From Deferribacterales bacterium (lineage in GTDB: Bacteria > Chrysiogenota > Deferribacteres > Deferribacterales > JAISNW01): DNA of 6,919 bases. The stretch spans positions 1-6,919 of the forward strand of contig BNUJ01000075.1 in the NCBI GenBank assembly GCA_025997275.1. The letters run 5' to 3'. The position numbers were made by a program, and so were the translations under genes. Within the stretch, counting starts at the first letter, position 1; each line of letters starts with the position of its first letter. Under the pieces are notes generated by a model. It was not told where the DNA came from, made no database searches, and saw nothing but the letters and a program-made list of their open reading frames with translations. Shown here one piece after another: positions 1 to 5,989 of this stretch.

Positions 1-758
1 TAATAAAAGCTGTCTATGCTGACGAGGCTACAAGGCTTTGTGGGGCTGTTGATAGCGAGCAAAGCAGCTTTTTGGGTAAATCGGCATCGCTACTAGCGGG
101 CATTAACGTCCATAATGACGTAATAATAGCGTCTGAGCTTGCAATTGCGGCTAAAGATGCAGATGTGTTAATAGACTTCACAGGTGTTGCTGGCACTGTA
201 GCGCGCCTTGCCGACTATAAGAGCATAAAAAAACCAATAGTTGTCGGTAGTACAGGTTTTACGGCAGAGCAGTTTGAGCAAATAAATGGGCTTGGCGGGA
301 CGATGCCGTTTTTATGGGCATCTAATATGAGTGTCGGCGTGGCGATGATGACGCAATTAGCAGAACTTGTGGCTAATAAGCTTGGCGATAGCTTTGATAT
401 TGAACTAGTGGAGGCGCACCATAAGCACAAAAAAGATGCCCCCAGTGGCACGGCACTAACTATTGCAAAGGCTGCAGCAAAGGGACGCAGATTCAATGAT
501 TTTGACAATGTGGCGACCTACGCTAGGCACGGGCTGACTGGAGAGCGTAAGCAAAACACTATAGGGATACAGGCACTACGCGGGGGCGATATTGCTGGCA
601 CGCATACGTTATACTTCTACGGAGAGGGGGAGACTCTTGAGATAACGCACCGCGCTACAAGTCCGCGTATATTCGCAGCGGGTGCTGTGCGGGCAGCAAA
701 GTGGCTGGCGGGCAAGTCTGCAGGCGTCTACTCTATTGCAGACGTGCTTGGACTATAG
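1..758 (+). CDS. dapB: 4-hydroxy-tetrahydrodipicolinate reductase DapB, 5' end cut by the window
   Basis: This cytoplasmic enzyme reduces 4-hydroxy-tetrahydrodipicolinate to tetrahydrodipicolinate with NAD(P)H, in the route to diaminopimelate (peptidoglycan) and lysine. The frame is open from base 3, giving 251 visible residues; about 20 N-terminal residues, including the glycine-rich GxGGRMG dinucleotide-binding loop, lie outside the window. A TTG at 72 is internal and not the real start, because upstream codons (VYADEATRLCGAVDSEQSS) fit the family. Visible hallmarks are DVLIDFT and VGSTGF in the nucleotide-binding part, the catalytic signature EAHHKHKKDAPSGTA, then GHTGER-like HGLTGER, TIGIQALRGGDIAGTH and the C-terminal FAAGAVRAAKWLAGK followed by YSIADVLGL. 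The TAG at 756-758 lies 8 nt before thiG, so the two genes are probably co-transcribed. Assignment rests on motif recognition and is firm. Confidence 0.96.
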   Translation, partial: IKAVYADEATRLCGAVDSEQSSFLGKSASLLAGINVHNDVIIASELAIAAKDADVLIDFTGVAGTVARLADYKSIKKPIVVGSTGFTAEQFEQINGLGGTMPFLWASNMSVGVAMMTQLAELVANKLGDSFDIELVEAHHKHKKDAPSGTALTIAKAAAKGRRFNDFDNVATYARHGLTGERKQNTIGIQALRGGDIAGTHTLYFYGEGETLEITHRATSPRIFAAGAVRAAKWLAGKSAGVYSIADVLGL

Positions 759-766
759 TCGGTAAA

Positions 767-1567
767 ATGTTAAAAGAGCCAGTGATAAAGGAACTAATTA
801 TCGGGGGGCGCAAGTTCTCATCCCGCCTGTTTATGGGTACGGGCAAGTTCTCATCTAACGAGGCTATGCGCGGAGCACTAGAAGCTAGCGGAGCGCAGAT
901 GGTGACGGTTGCCTTGAAACGGCTAGACTTTTCCAATAACAGCAACTCAAACATATTAAACTACATAGACACAGAACGTTATACTCTGCTGCCGAATACC
1001 GCTGGTGCGAAAAATAGCGAGCAGGCTGTTCGGCTGGCACGACTTGCCAGAGTTGCGGGTTGCGAGCCGTTTGTAAAGCTAGAGGTGACTCCCGAGCCAC
1101 GCTACCTGCTACCCGACCCAGTGGAGACATTGAAAGCAGCTGAAATATTAGTGAAAGACGGGTTTGTCGTGTTGCCATATATAAACGCCGACCCAGTGTT
1201 AGCAAAGCGATTGCAAGAGGTGGGCGTCGCAGCGGTAATGCCACTAGGTGCGCCGATAGGCACTAATCAAGGTGTTATGACTAAAGACCAGCTGGCAATT
1301 ATTATAGAGCAGGCGCAAGTGCCTGTAGTGGTGGACGCTGGGCTTGGTGCGCCGAGCCATGCGGCGCAGGCTATAGAACTTGGGGCAGATGCGGTGCTAA
1401 TCAACACGGCGATAGCTACGGCAGGCAAGCCTGATGTAATGGCTAGGGCGTTTAAGTTAGCGGTGGAAGCGGCTGTGCTAGCGCGTGAGGCGGGGTTAGC
1501 AGAAACCAGTCAGTTTGCACGGGCGACTAGCCCAACGGAGTATCAGTTGACGGCGTTTTTGAAGTAA
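767..1567 (+). CDS. thiG: Thiazole synthase ThiG
   Basis: ThiG builds the thiazole phosphate half of thiamine from 1-deoxy-D-xylulose 5-phosphate, dehydroglycine and sulfur carried as ThiS thiocarboxylate; it is a cytoplasmic TIM-barrel enzyme. The product is 266 residues, usual for the family. Visible motifs are SRLFMGTGKF (about 19-28), TLLPNTAGAK (73-82), FVKLEV with Lys104 as the expected Schiff-base lysine, YLLPDPVETLKAAE, FVVLPYINADPVLAKRL, AAVMPLGAPIG, VPVVVDAGLGAPSHAAQA and GADAVLINTAIA. The C-terminus, with FARATSP, matches the longer E. coli-like form. I chose ATG 767: the open frame runs back to 701, but those 22 codons overlap dapB out of frame and look unlike ThiG. No strong Shine-Dalgarno is visible 5' of this ATG, so translation may be coupled to dapB. 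thiS, thiF and thiH/thiO are not in the window. Confidence 0.96.
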   Translation: MLKEPVIKELIIGGRKFSSRLFMGTGKFSSNEAMRGALEASGAQMVTVALKRLDFSNNSNSNILNYIDTERYTLLPNTAGAKNSEQAVRLARLARVAGCEPFVKLEVTPEPRYLLPDPVETLKAAEILVKDGFVVLPYINADPVLAKRLQEVGVAAVMPLGAPIGTNQGVMTKDQLAIIIEQAQVPVVVDAGLGAPSHAAQAIELGADAVLINTAIATAGKPDVMARAFKLAVEAAVLAREAGLAETSQFARATSPTEYQLTAFLK

Positions 1568-1587
1568 ATAGCGTATAGGTATATTTT

Positions 1588-1674
1588 GGAGAGGTGTCCG
1601 AGTCTGGTTTAAGGAGCACGCCTGGAACGCGTGTTAGGGTCACACCTACGTGGGTTCAAATCCCACCCTCTCCG
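1588..1674 (+). tRNA. tRNA-Ser(GGA)
   Basis: This is a class II tRNA that reads UCC and UCU. The acceptor stem GGAGAGG (1588-1594) pairs with CCTCTCC (1667-1673), with G1674 as discriminator, the usual serine identity base. The D stem is TCC/GGA. The anticodon stem is CACGC (1617-1621) with GCGTG (1629-1633), and the loop CTGGAAC gives anticodon GGA at 1624-1626. A long variable arm fills 1634-1649, with TAGG pairing CCTA. The T stem GTGGG/CCCAC encloses TTCAAAT. The 3' CCA is not encoded, as the next bases are TTG, so it would be added after transcription. The D loop appears about two bases longer than in E. coli tRNA-Ser, which is within normal variation. The gene begins 20 nt after the thiG stop and may be released from the thiG transcript. 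Confidence 0.97.
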
Positions 1675-1678
1675 TTGT

Positions 1679-1846
1679 TTAGTTAGCGTAATCTAGTTCT
1701 GCTTTTAATGCTATTTGTAGTGTTTGCGATACATTTACTCCGCTCTTTTCAGCTGCAATCTCTAACCACGCAGGTATAGAGGCATTTATACGCACAGATT
1801 TTCTACTAAGTTCCTGTAAATATATCGGTTCAACCTCTACCAGCAT
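1679..1846 (-). pseudogene. HicB-type antitoxin C-terminal remnant (ribbon-helix-helix part)
   Basis: A 55-codon frame from ATG 1846 to TAA 1679 reads MLVEVEPIYLQELSRK, then SVRINASIPAWLEIAAEKSG, then VNVSQTLQIALKAEL. This is the C-terminal pattern of HicB antitoxins: a short linker ending in LV-V-, then K-VRI-I-IP-WL, an acidic helix and the VN-SQ-LQ-AL helix of the DNA-binding domain. Intact HicB proteins are roughly 100-140 residues, with an RNase-H-like partial domain before this region. Here family-like residues (CEFA) extend only to about 1858, just upstream of the ATG; the frame then runs into the abrB-like gene and meets a TAG, without an ATG, GTG or TTG. No Shine-Dalgarno precedes the ATG and no hicA is nearby. 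I infer a 5'-deleted remnant. A small functional DNA-binding peptide is possible but less likely. Confidence 0.62.
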
Positions 1847-1859
1847 TGCGAATTCGCAA
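1846..1859. repeat. Perfect 14-bp palindrome
   Basis: TTGCGAATTCGCAA is its own reverse complement; the flanking A1845 and G1860 break the symmetry. It touches the ATG of the hicB remnant and lies 10 bases from the stop of the abrB-like gene, close to the point where HicB similarity stops. It may be an operator-like half-site pair, a trace of the rearrangement that removed the hicB 5' end, or chance arising from the codons for Cys-Glu-Phe-Ala. Confidence 0.6.
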
Positions 1860-1868
1860 GTGGAAATA

Positions 1869-2948
1869 CTACTCCCAGCTTTTTTCCTTAAATTTAATCT
1901 TTTTAGACATATATTGTGCTATATGCGGATAGCTGAGTATGACGAGGATTAGTCTGCCAACCTGCATAGACATTATAAACGGCACATCTACATCGCAAGA
2001 TGCTGCAATAATTGCTACAGAATCAACCCCGCCAGGGCTTAGTGCTAGATATGCCGTCAGCGGGTCAGTGCCAGCAAAAAACACCAGCACTCCGATAAAT
2101 GAGCTGCAAAGTGCTATCATCATCGCTGTTATCAAGCAAATTTGTGGCAGGGCATGGAATACGGCGAGCAGTAGTTGGCGGGTAAATCGTAGCCCCGTCC
2201 CCCAGCCCACTATTGCATAGCTTATAGCAAGTAGCCACATAGGTAGTTCTAGCTTGACTAGCCCAGTGTTTTGCGCTACTAGGCACAGCACTATTGCAAT
2301 AATCGTAGGACCGCTCGTGAAATGCAGTTTCCAAGCGATAACTATTGACAGCAATATCAAACCTATTGTTTTTGCGAACTCCCATAGCTCAATATGTGTA
2401 AAAAATTGTATTTCTATAGTGCCTATATGCCCTGAACTGCCTGTGGTCGGGTCGCCCCAGATATGTGCCACCAGAGAGGCAAGCAACACTACACAGATTA
2501 CACGGAAGTATTGCATAAAGCCCACTATGCGCATATCAGCACCATACGCACCCGACATTAACATCATTACCGTAGCCCCGCCCGGCGAACAGCCCCAAAT
2601 AGCATTTGTGCCCGGTATAAACTGATGTTTTGCTACAAATAAGCTTAAAAGGATGCACATAACGATTGCCCACAGAGTGCCTGCCAGCACCAACGTCCAT
2701 TGCGCTGATAATTCGCCAAGCACATCGCCTGGGATACTATCTGCTATCATGGCACCAATTATTGCCTGAACTGCCATCATCGGGTTGTCGGGCACGTGCA
2801 GTTCAATGCTCTTGATGGCAAGCAATACTCCCGCAATCATAGAGCCGAGCATTAACGCCGCAGGCGCATGAACAGCCAACAGCCCCGCAGTGCACGCAAC
2901 TGATAAGACAACTAAACCTACCCATGAGCATATAATGCGTTTATTCAT
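1869..2948 (-). CDS. AbrB-family duplicated integral membrane protein
   Basis: This 359-residue, strongly hydrophobic protein belongs to the Gram-negative AbrB duplication family (PF05145), which is not the Bacillus AbrB transcription factor despite the name. Members are inner-membrane proteins of uncertain function, some annotated as regulators and some as possible transporters. The protein has about ten membrane segments. The internal duplication is visible as paired motifs: CSPGGATVMMLMSGAYGADM (residues 120-139), followed by a segment ending in FRVICVVLLA, and LSPGGVDSVAIIAASCDVDV (303-322), followed by QVGRLILVIL. The N-terminal half also shows PAALMLGSMIAG, and NPMMAVQAIIGAMIAD before the first SPGG. 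ATG 2948 lies 4 nt after the kdsA stop, with only a weak AAATGATGAA leader, so expression probably depends on kdsA translation. The C-terminus ends in a short basic tail (KKIKFKEK) at the breakpoint-like junction with the hicB remnant. Family membership is firm; substrate or role cannot be read from the sequence. Confidence 0.88.
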   Translation of the reverse strand: MNKRIICSWVGLVVLSVACTAGLLAVHAPAALMLGSMIAGVLLAIKSIELHVPDNPMMAVQAIIGAMIADSIPGDVLGELSAQWTLVLAGTLWAIVMCILLSLFVAKHQFIPGTNAIWGCSPGGATVMMLMSGAYGADMRIVGFMQYFRVICVVLLASLVAHIWGDPTTGSSGHIGTIEIQFFTHIELWEFAKTIGLILLSIVIAWKLHFTSGPTIIAIVLCLVAQNTGLVKLELPMWLLAISYAIVGWGTGLRFTRQLLLAVFHALPQICLITAMMIALCSSFIGVLVFFAGTDPLTAYLALSPGGVDSVAIIAASCDVDVPFIMSMQVGRLILVILSYPHIAQYMSKKIKFKEKSWE

Positions 2949-2952
2949 TTCA

Positions 2953-3741
2953 TCATTTAGAATGATAGATAACTTTATCTAAAATAGCGGCAAAATCAGC
3001 CAACCGCACCATGTTAGGACCGTCAGACAGGGCGCGTTCAGGCTCTGGATGAACCTCAAAAAAGAAACCGTCTGCACCAACTGCTGCTGCTGCCGATGCC
3101 ATATAAGGCGCATATTTGCTATCGCCACCGCTCTTGCCACCTAGCCCGCCCGGACGCTGCGTAGAATGCGTCACATCCATACACACTGGCACGCCAAGCG
3201 TTCGCATATCAACAAGGTTTCTGAAATCAACCACTAGGTTGTTATAGCCGAACATCGTCCCGCGCTCAGTAATTATTATGTTGTCATTACCCGCCCCACG
3301 CACCTTATCTATCGGATGAACCATCTCTTGTGCACTCAAAAACTGCGCTTTCTTTATATTGACTATTTTGCCCGTCTTGGCAGCTGCCAGTAGCAGGTCT
3401 GTCTGTCTGCACAGGAACGCTGGTATTTGCAATATATCTGCTACCCGCGACACAGGTTCTGCCTGATAACTTTCGTGAATATCAGTAGTGATGGGCACAT
3501 TCAGAACATCTTTCATCTCTTGCAATAGCTGCAAACCATTTTCTAACCCTACGCCACGATAAGATTTTGCCGATGTGCGGTTTGCTTTGTCAAAGGATAC
3601 CTTAAATATGTATGTTAGCCCGCGTTCAGCGCAGAGCTGCTTGCAGGTTTCGCCGATTGTCATCATAATATCAACATCCTCCATCACGCAGGGACCTGCT
3701 ATGATAAACGTCTCTGCCTTGATAGTGCTATATAAATCCAT
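2953..3741 (-). CDS. kdsA: 3-deoxy-8-phosphooctulonate synthase KdsA, metal-dependent type
   Basis: KdsA condenses phosphoenolpyruvate with D-arabinose 5-phosphate to give Kdo 8-phosphate, the precursor of the Kdo sugar joining lipid A to the LPS core. The product is 262 residues, close to the short Aquifex form. Motifs in order are FIIAGPCVMED (12-22), FKVSFDKANRTS (46-57), SYRGVGLENG (60-69), TTDIHESYQAEPV (85-97), QIPAFLCRQTDLLLAAAKTG (105-124), TERGTMFGYNNLVVDFR (158-174), DVTHSTQRPGGLGGKSGG (189-206) and EVHPEPERALSDGP (229-242). Cys18, His192, Glu229 and Asp240 correspond to the metal ligands of the Aquifex enzyme; metal-free E. coli-type enzymes have Asn in place of the Cys. I chose ATG 3741, one nt after the lipoprotein stop (TGATATG). 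A TTG at 3777 would add 12 unlike residues overlapping the upstream gene. Confidence 0.96.
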   Translation of the reverse strand: MDLYSTIKAETFIIAGPCVMEDVDIMMTIGETCKQLCAERGLTYIFKVSFDKANRTSAKSYRGVGLENGLQLLQEMKDVLNVPITTDIHESYQAEPVSRVADILQIPAFLCRQTDLLLAAAKTGKIVNIKKAQFLSAQEMVHPIDKVRGAGNDNIIITERGTMFGYNNLVVDFRNLVDMRTLGVPVCMDVTHSTQRPGGLGGKSGGDSKYAPYMASAAAAVGADGFFFEVHPEPERALSDGPNMVRLADFAAILDKVIYHSK

Positions 3742-3742
3742 A

Positions 3743-5227
3743 TCAGTAGCCGCCACTGGTATAGAAGTCGTCCCCAATATTCAGCTTGTTCTCCTTTATG
3801 TTGCCGTTCTTATCAACGCTATACATACGCGGCACTCTGACAGCTCGCCCAGATACTATAGCTTTCACATTACTTAATGACGGCTCGTTGCTCTTTACCC
3901 CCTCACCTGAATGTGAGTGTATGAATTGGAGTATATCGTAACCTAAAAACGTGTCGGCGATAGGCGATTTGCCCGAATATATTTCATATTCGTTTGCAAA
4001 ATCCCTACTCTTTTGGCTAATTGTCATCTCCAATACGGGGATTATATACGCATTTTGGTAGTATGGAAGCTGCTGCAGTTTTAGGTGCTCGCCGGTGTCA
4101 ACCTCTTCCAGCACATAAATATTCTGCCTTTTGGGGAGTTCTATATATTGGCGCACTGTCGGAACGAAATTGCCTATATCTCGCTCGCTACCTATAGCTA
4201 TAGCGCAAAAACTATTATGCTTCAACCGCGTGAGCTGGTCACGCACGGTTTTGGAAACTTTAGTCTCTGATATATCGTAGCCGTTCGCATCTGCCAGCCC
4301 TGACATATTCAGCCGCCGAATAAGGTCTTTAGCCTCGCCTTGATAGTCATTGCCCCAGCCGATTATCACCGTGTCGCAGGTGTTAATCGGTATGAGTTTA
4401 TCTATTTTTTCTACATAGTGGGACACCGCAGGCGAGAACGATATGTCTACGCCCTTGCCTTTCAGCCTATAAGTATCCATATCAATCCAGTAGTCCCAGC
4501 CACCACTCTTATACTCTTTTGATATAGTCAAGCGATAGTCTAGCTTATGTTTTTGTATAAAGTAGCGAATACCGCCCGTTTTCTCCATCATATCGCTACT
4601 ACCAGTCACAAGTATCTTTAGTGAACCGCTTGCCAGCACATCTGATATTTCGCTGGTCAGTTGCTTGTCAAGAAACTCTATCCTTGAAACAACGCAGTTA
4701 TAGGGGTGCTCCGTCTTGTCAATACGGACACGCATTAGTGTGCAATACGTGCTAAATGCTTGCTCTGATGCACTATTGCCCACACCACCTTTAAGGTTTG
4801 CCCCCCACAGCGTAGCATCATCTTTAGACTTGTTTGCTATGGCAAGCTCCAGCATTAGCAACTTGCCCCAAGTAGCCATATATGGCGTTAGTGCAGGGTT
4901 GTTGTAATATTTACGGATAAACTCTCCAGCCCTGTCAATGTCTTTATCGCACAGATAGTAATAACCCAGCACAAGTCCCGCTTCAGCAGACGTAGTAGCA
5001 TTTTCGCTGCGCAGGTATCTCTGTAACTGGACGAAGTCCCCAGCAGTTGGTGCTTTTACCATATAGAATTCTGCAGGGAATGGGCTTTTATAGGGTGCTT
5101 TATACGGCATTGGATTATAAGGAGTGGTTATACGGGACACATTGCTGCCACAGCTTAGAACAAACAGACTAACGATGAATATAGAGATAAGTCCGCGTAA
5201 ACGGCTCTTCCACACGCATAATTTCAT
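3743..5227 (-). CDS. LpoA/LppC-like lipoprotein with periplasmic-binding-protein fold (putative penicillin-binding protein activator)
   Basis: This predicted lipoprotein has 494 residues. A basic n-region (KSRLRG) and hydrophobic stretch (13-24) lead to the lipobox VLSC with Cys26; Gly27 is not Asp, which favours outer-membrane sorting. After a Pro/Tyr-rich linker (35-55), residues about 60-195 look helical and TPR-like. From about 203 onward a type I periplasmic-binding fold is suggested by the strands LKILVTG, DTVIIGWG, CAIAIGS and NIYVLEE, and by FANEYEIYSGKSPIADTFLGYDIL (410-433), the usual C-terminal signature of Peripla_BP_6/LpoA proteins. LpoA activates the peptidoglycan synthase PBP1A in enterobacteria; whether this distant relative does so is inference. 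A GGGGG at 5236-5240 is 8 nt from ATG 5227, so I prefer that start to ATG 5233 (2 nt). The first 59 nt overlap rsmG out of frame. A plain substrate-binding protein is the main alternative. Confidence 0.66.
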   Translation of the reverse strand: MKLCVWKSRLRGLISIFIVSLFVLSCGSNVSRITTPYNPMPYKAPYKSPFPAEFYMVKAPTAGDFVQLQRYLRSENATTSAEAGLVLGYYYLCDKDIDRAGEFIRKYYNNPALTPYMATWGKLLMLELAIANKSKDDATLWGANLKGGVGNSASEQAFSTYCTLMRVRIDKTEHPYNCVVSRIEFLDKQLTSEISDVLASGSLKILVTGSSDMMEKTGGIRYFIQKHKLDYRLTISKEYKSGGWDYWIDMDTYRLKGKGVDISFSPAVSHYVEKIDKLIPINTCDTVIIGWGNDYQGEAKDLIRRLNMSGLADANGYDISETKVSKTVRDQLTRLKHNSFCAIAIGSERDIGNFVPTVRQYIELPKRQNIYVLEEVDTGEHLKLQQLPYYQNAYIIPVLEMTISQKSRDFANEYEIYSGKSPIADTFLGYDILQFIHSHSGEGVKSNEPSLSNVKAIVSGRAVRVPRMYSVDKNGNIKENKLNIGDDFYTSGGY

Positions 5228-5765
5228 GTACATAACCCCCGTTCTTTATTGCAATATCTGCCTCTGCCAGCTCGTCAACCAGATTAGTGCCCTTGTAGAA
5301 CAGCCACCTGCCACTAGATATAGATGATGTCCACGCCAACATCTGCGCTACACTAGACACCGCCCGCGCTGTGATTAGCCCATACCTTTTGCCCGATAAG
5401 CTCTCCGCACGTGCATTTAACACCTGCACATTAGCAAGCCCAAGTTTAGCAACTACATCACACAGATAGCCACACTTCTTCGCCACACTATCAATAAGTG
5501 TTATTGTAATACTTGGGAAATATATTGCAAGAGGAATTCCGGGAAAACCACCCCCGCTACCCACATCAGCTATCGTCTTAACGCCTACAATGGGATTCAG
5601 CTTGAAATAGTATAAACTATCAAGCACATGTTTTAGATAGTAGTCATCACGCCCTTTGATAGCGGTTACATTTATGCCACTGGCAGATGTAAGCTCAAAT
5701 AGTCGCTCAAATTTGGATTTAGCATCATCTGTGAGCTGTATGTAGTTGTCTATGCTATCTATCAG
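5169..5765 (-). CDS. rsmG: 16S rRNA (guanine527-N7)-methyltransferase RsmG, apparent non-AUG start
   Basis: RsmG methylates N7 of G527 in 16S rRNA using S-adenosylmethionine; its loss is known to give low-level streptomycin resistance. The SAM site is clear: ADVGSGGGFPGIPLAI (66-81), then ITLIDSVAKK (88-97), ARAESL (118-123), ITARAVSSVAQML (131-143) and FYKG (156-159). The usual N-terminal part is also present and in frame: INVTAI, equivalent to the conserved N-L-T segment, and YYLKHVLDSLYY. However, upstream of GTG 5627, which is the V of HVLDSL, there is no in-frame ATG, GTG or TTG before a TAA. The best full-length starts are CTG 5765, forming a CTGA overlap with the preceding stop, or ATA 5762. 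From CTG the protein is 198 residues, a normal length. A start at 5627 would lose conserved N-terminal sequence. The family assignment is firm; the start is inference. Confidence 0.93.
   Translation of the reverse strand: MIDSIDNYIQLTDDAKSKFERLFELTSASGINVTAIKGRDDYYLKHVLDSLYYFKLNPIVGVKTIADVGSGGGFPGIPLAIYFPSITITLIDSVAKKCGYLCDVVAKLGLANVQVLNARAESLSGKRYGLITARAVSSVAQMLAWTSSISSGRWLFYKGTNLVDELAEADIAIKNGGYVHEIMRVEEPFTRTYLYIHR
5236..5240 (-). promoter_or_regulatory. Ribosome binding site deciding the LpoA-like start
   Basis: The G-run GGGGG on the minus strand is 8 nt from ATG 5227 but only 2 nt from ATG 5233, which favours the shorter form beginning MKLCVWKSR. It lies inside the 3' coding part of rsmG, at its Gly-Gly codons. 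Confidence 0.6.
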
Positions 5766-5989
5766 AGTGCAACAACTTCTTTAACGGCAGGCACAAGCTC
5801 TTTCAAGCGCGCCTCAATGCCATTTTTCAGCGTCATTGCAGCGAACTGGCACGACCCACACGCTCCTTGCAGGCGCACCTTAACAGTGCCGTCATCTGAT
5901 ACGCCTAATAGCTCTACATCGCCCCCGTCGTTTTGCAACATCGGACGAACAGTGTCTATAACAGTTTGAACTTCAGTTTGCAGACTCAT
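5762..5989 (-). CDS. Small NifU C-terminal-domain Fe-S protein
   Basis: This 75-residue protein consists of the NifU C-terminal (Nfu) domain alone. Such proteins bind a labile [4Fe-4S] cluster between two subunits and pass it to apoproteins in the cytoplasm. The sequence shows the family's VRPMLQNDGGDVELL (14-28), VKVRLQGACGSC (36-47) with the cluster-binding Cys44 and Cys47, and the helix MTLKNGIEARLKELVP. ATG 5989 is preceded by GGGGAG with a 6-nt spacer, and it overlaps the end of the nifU scaffold gene by 17 nt. Its TGA stop (5764-5762) forms CTGA with the probable rsmG start. Together with its neighbour it makes up the two halves of a classical NifU, lacking the central [2Fe-2S] ferredoxin domain. 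Confidence 0.93.
   Translation of the reverse strand: MSLQTEVQTVIDTVRPMLQNDGGDVELLGVSDDGTVKVRLQGACGSCQFAAMTLKNGIEARLKELVPAVKEVVAL

Noticed and set aside
810..855. Exact 13-bp direct repeat GCAAGTTCTCATC, copies at 810-822 and 843-855
   Set aside because: The copies are in frame, 33 bases apart, and encode the KFSS stretches of two conserved ThiG motifs; codon coincidence explains them.
885..1244. Minus-strand 119-codon open frame opposite thiG
   Set aside because: It is antisense to a well-conserved gene, has no recognizable domain or ribosome binding site, and is a shadow of thiG codon composition.
1547..1579. Possible tRNA promoter, TTGACG (1547-1552) and TATAGG (1574-1579)
   Set aside because: The spacer is 21 bp, too long for a normal promoter, and the -10 match is weak.
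1939..2625. Plus-strand open frames opposite the abrB-like gene
   Set aside because: They are antisense shadows of a membrane-protein gene, without recognizable products.
3741..3777. Longer kdsA start at TTG 3777
   Set aside because: It adds 12 residues unlike KdsA and overlaps the upstream gene; ATG 3741 gives the expected short N-terminus.
3966..4002. Imperfect hairpin around CGAATAT-ATTTC-ATATTCG
   Set aside because: It lies mid-gene in the lipoprotein, has an internal loop and no T-run, and such repeats are expected by chance in AT-rich coding sequence.
4192..4203. 12-bp palindrome CTATAGCTATAG
   Set aside because: It results from repeated Ala-Ile codons in the AIAI segment of the lipoprotein.
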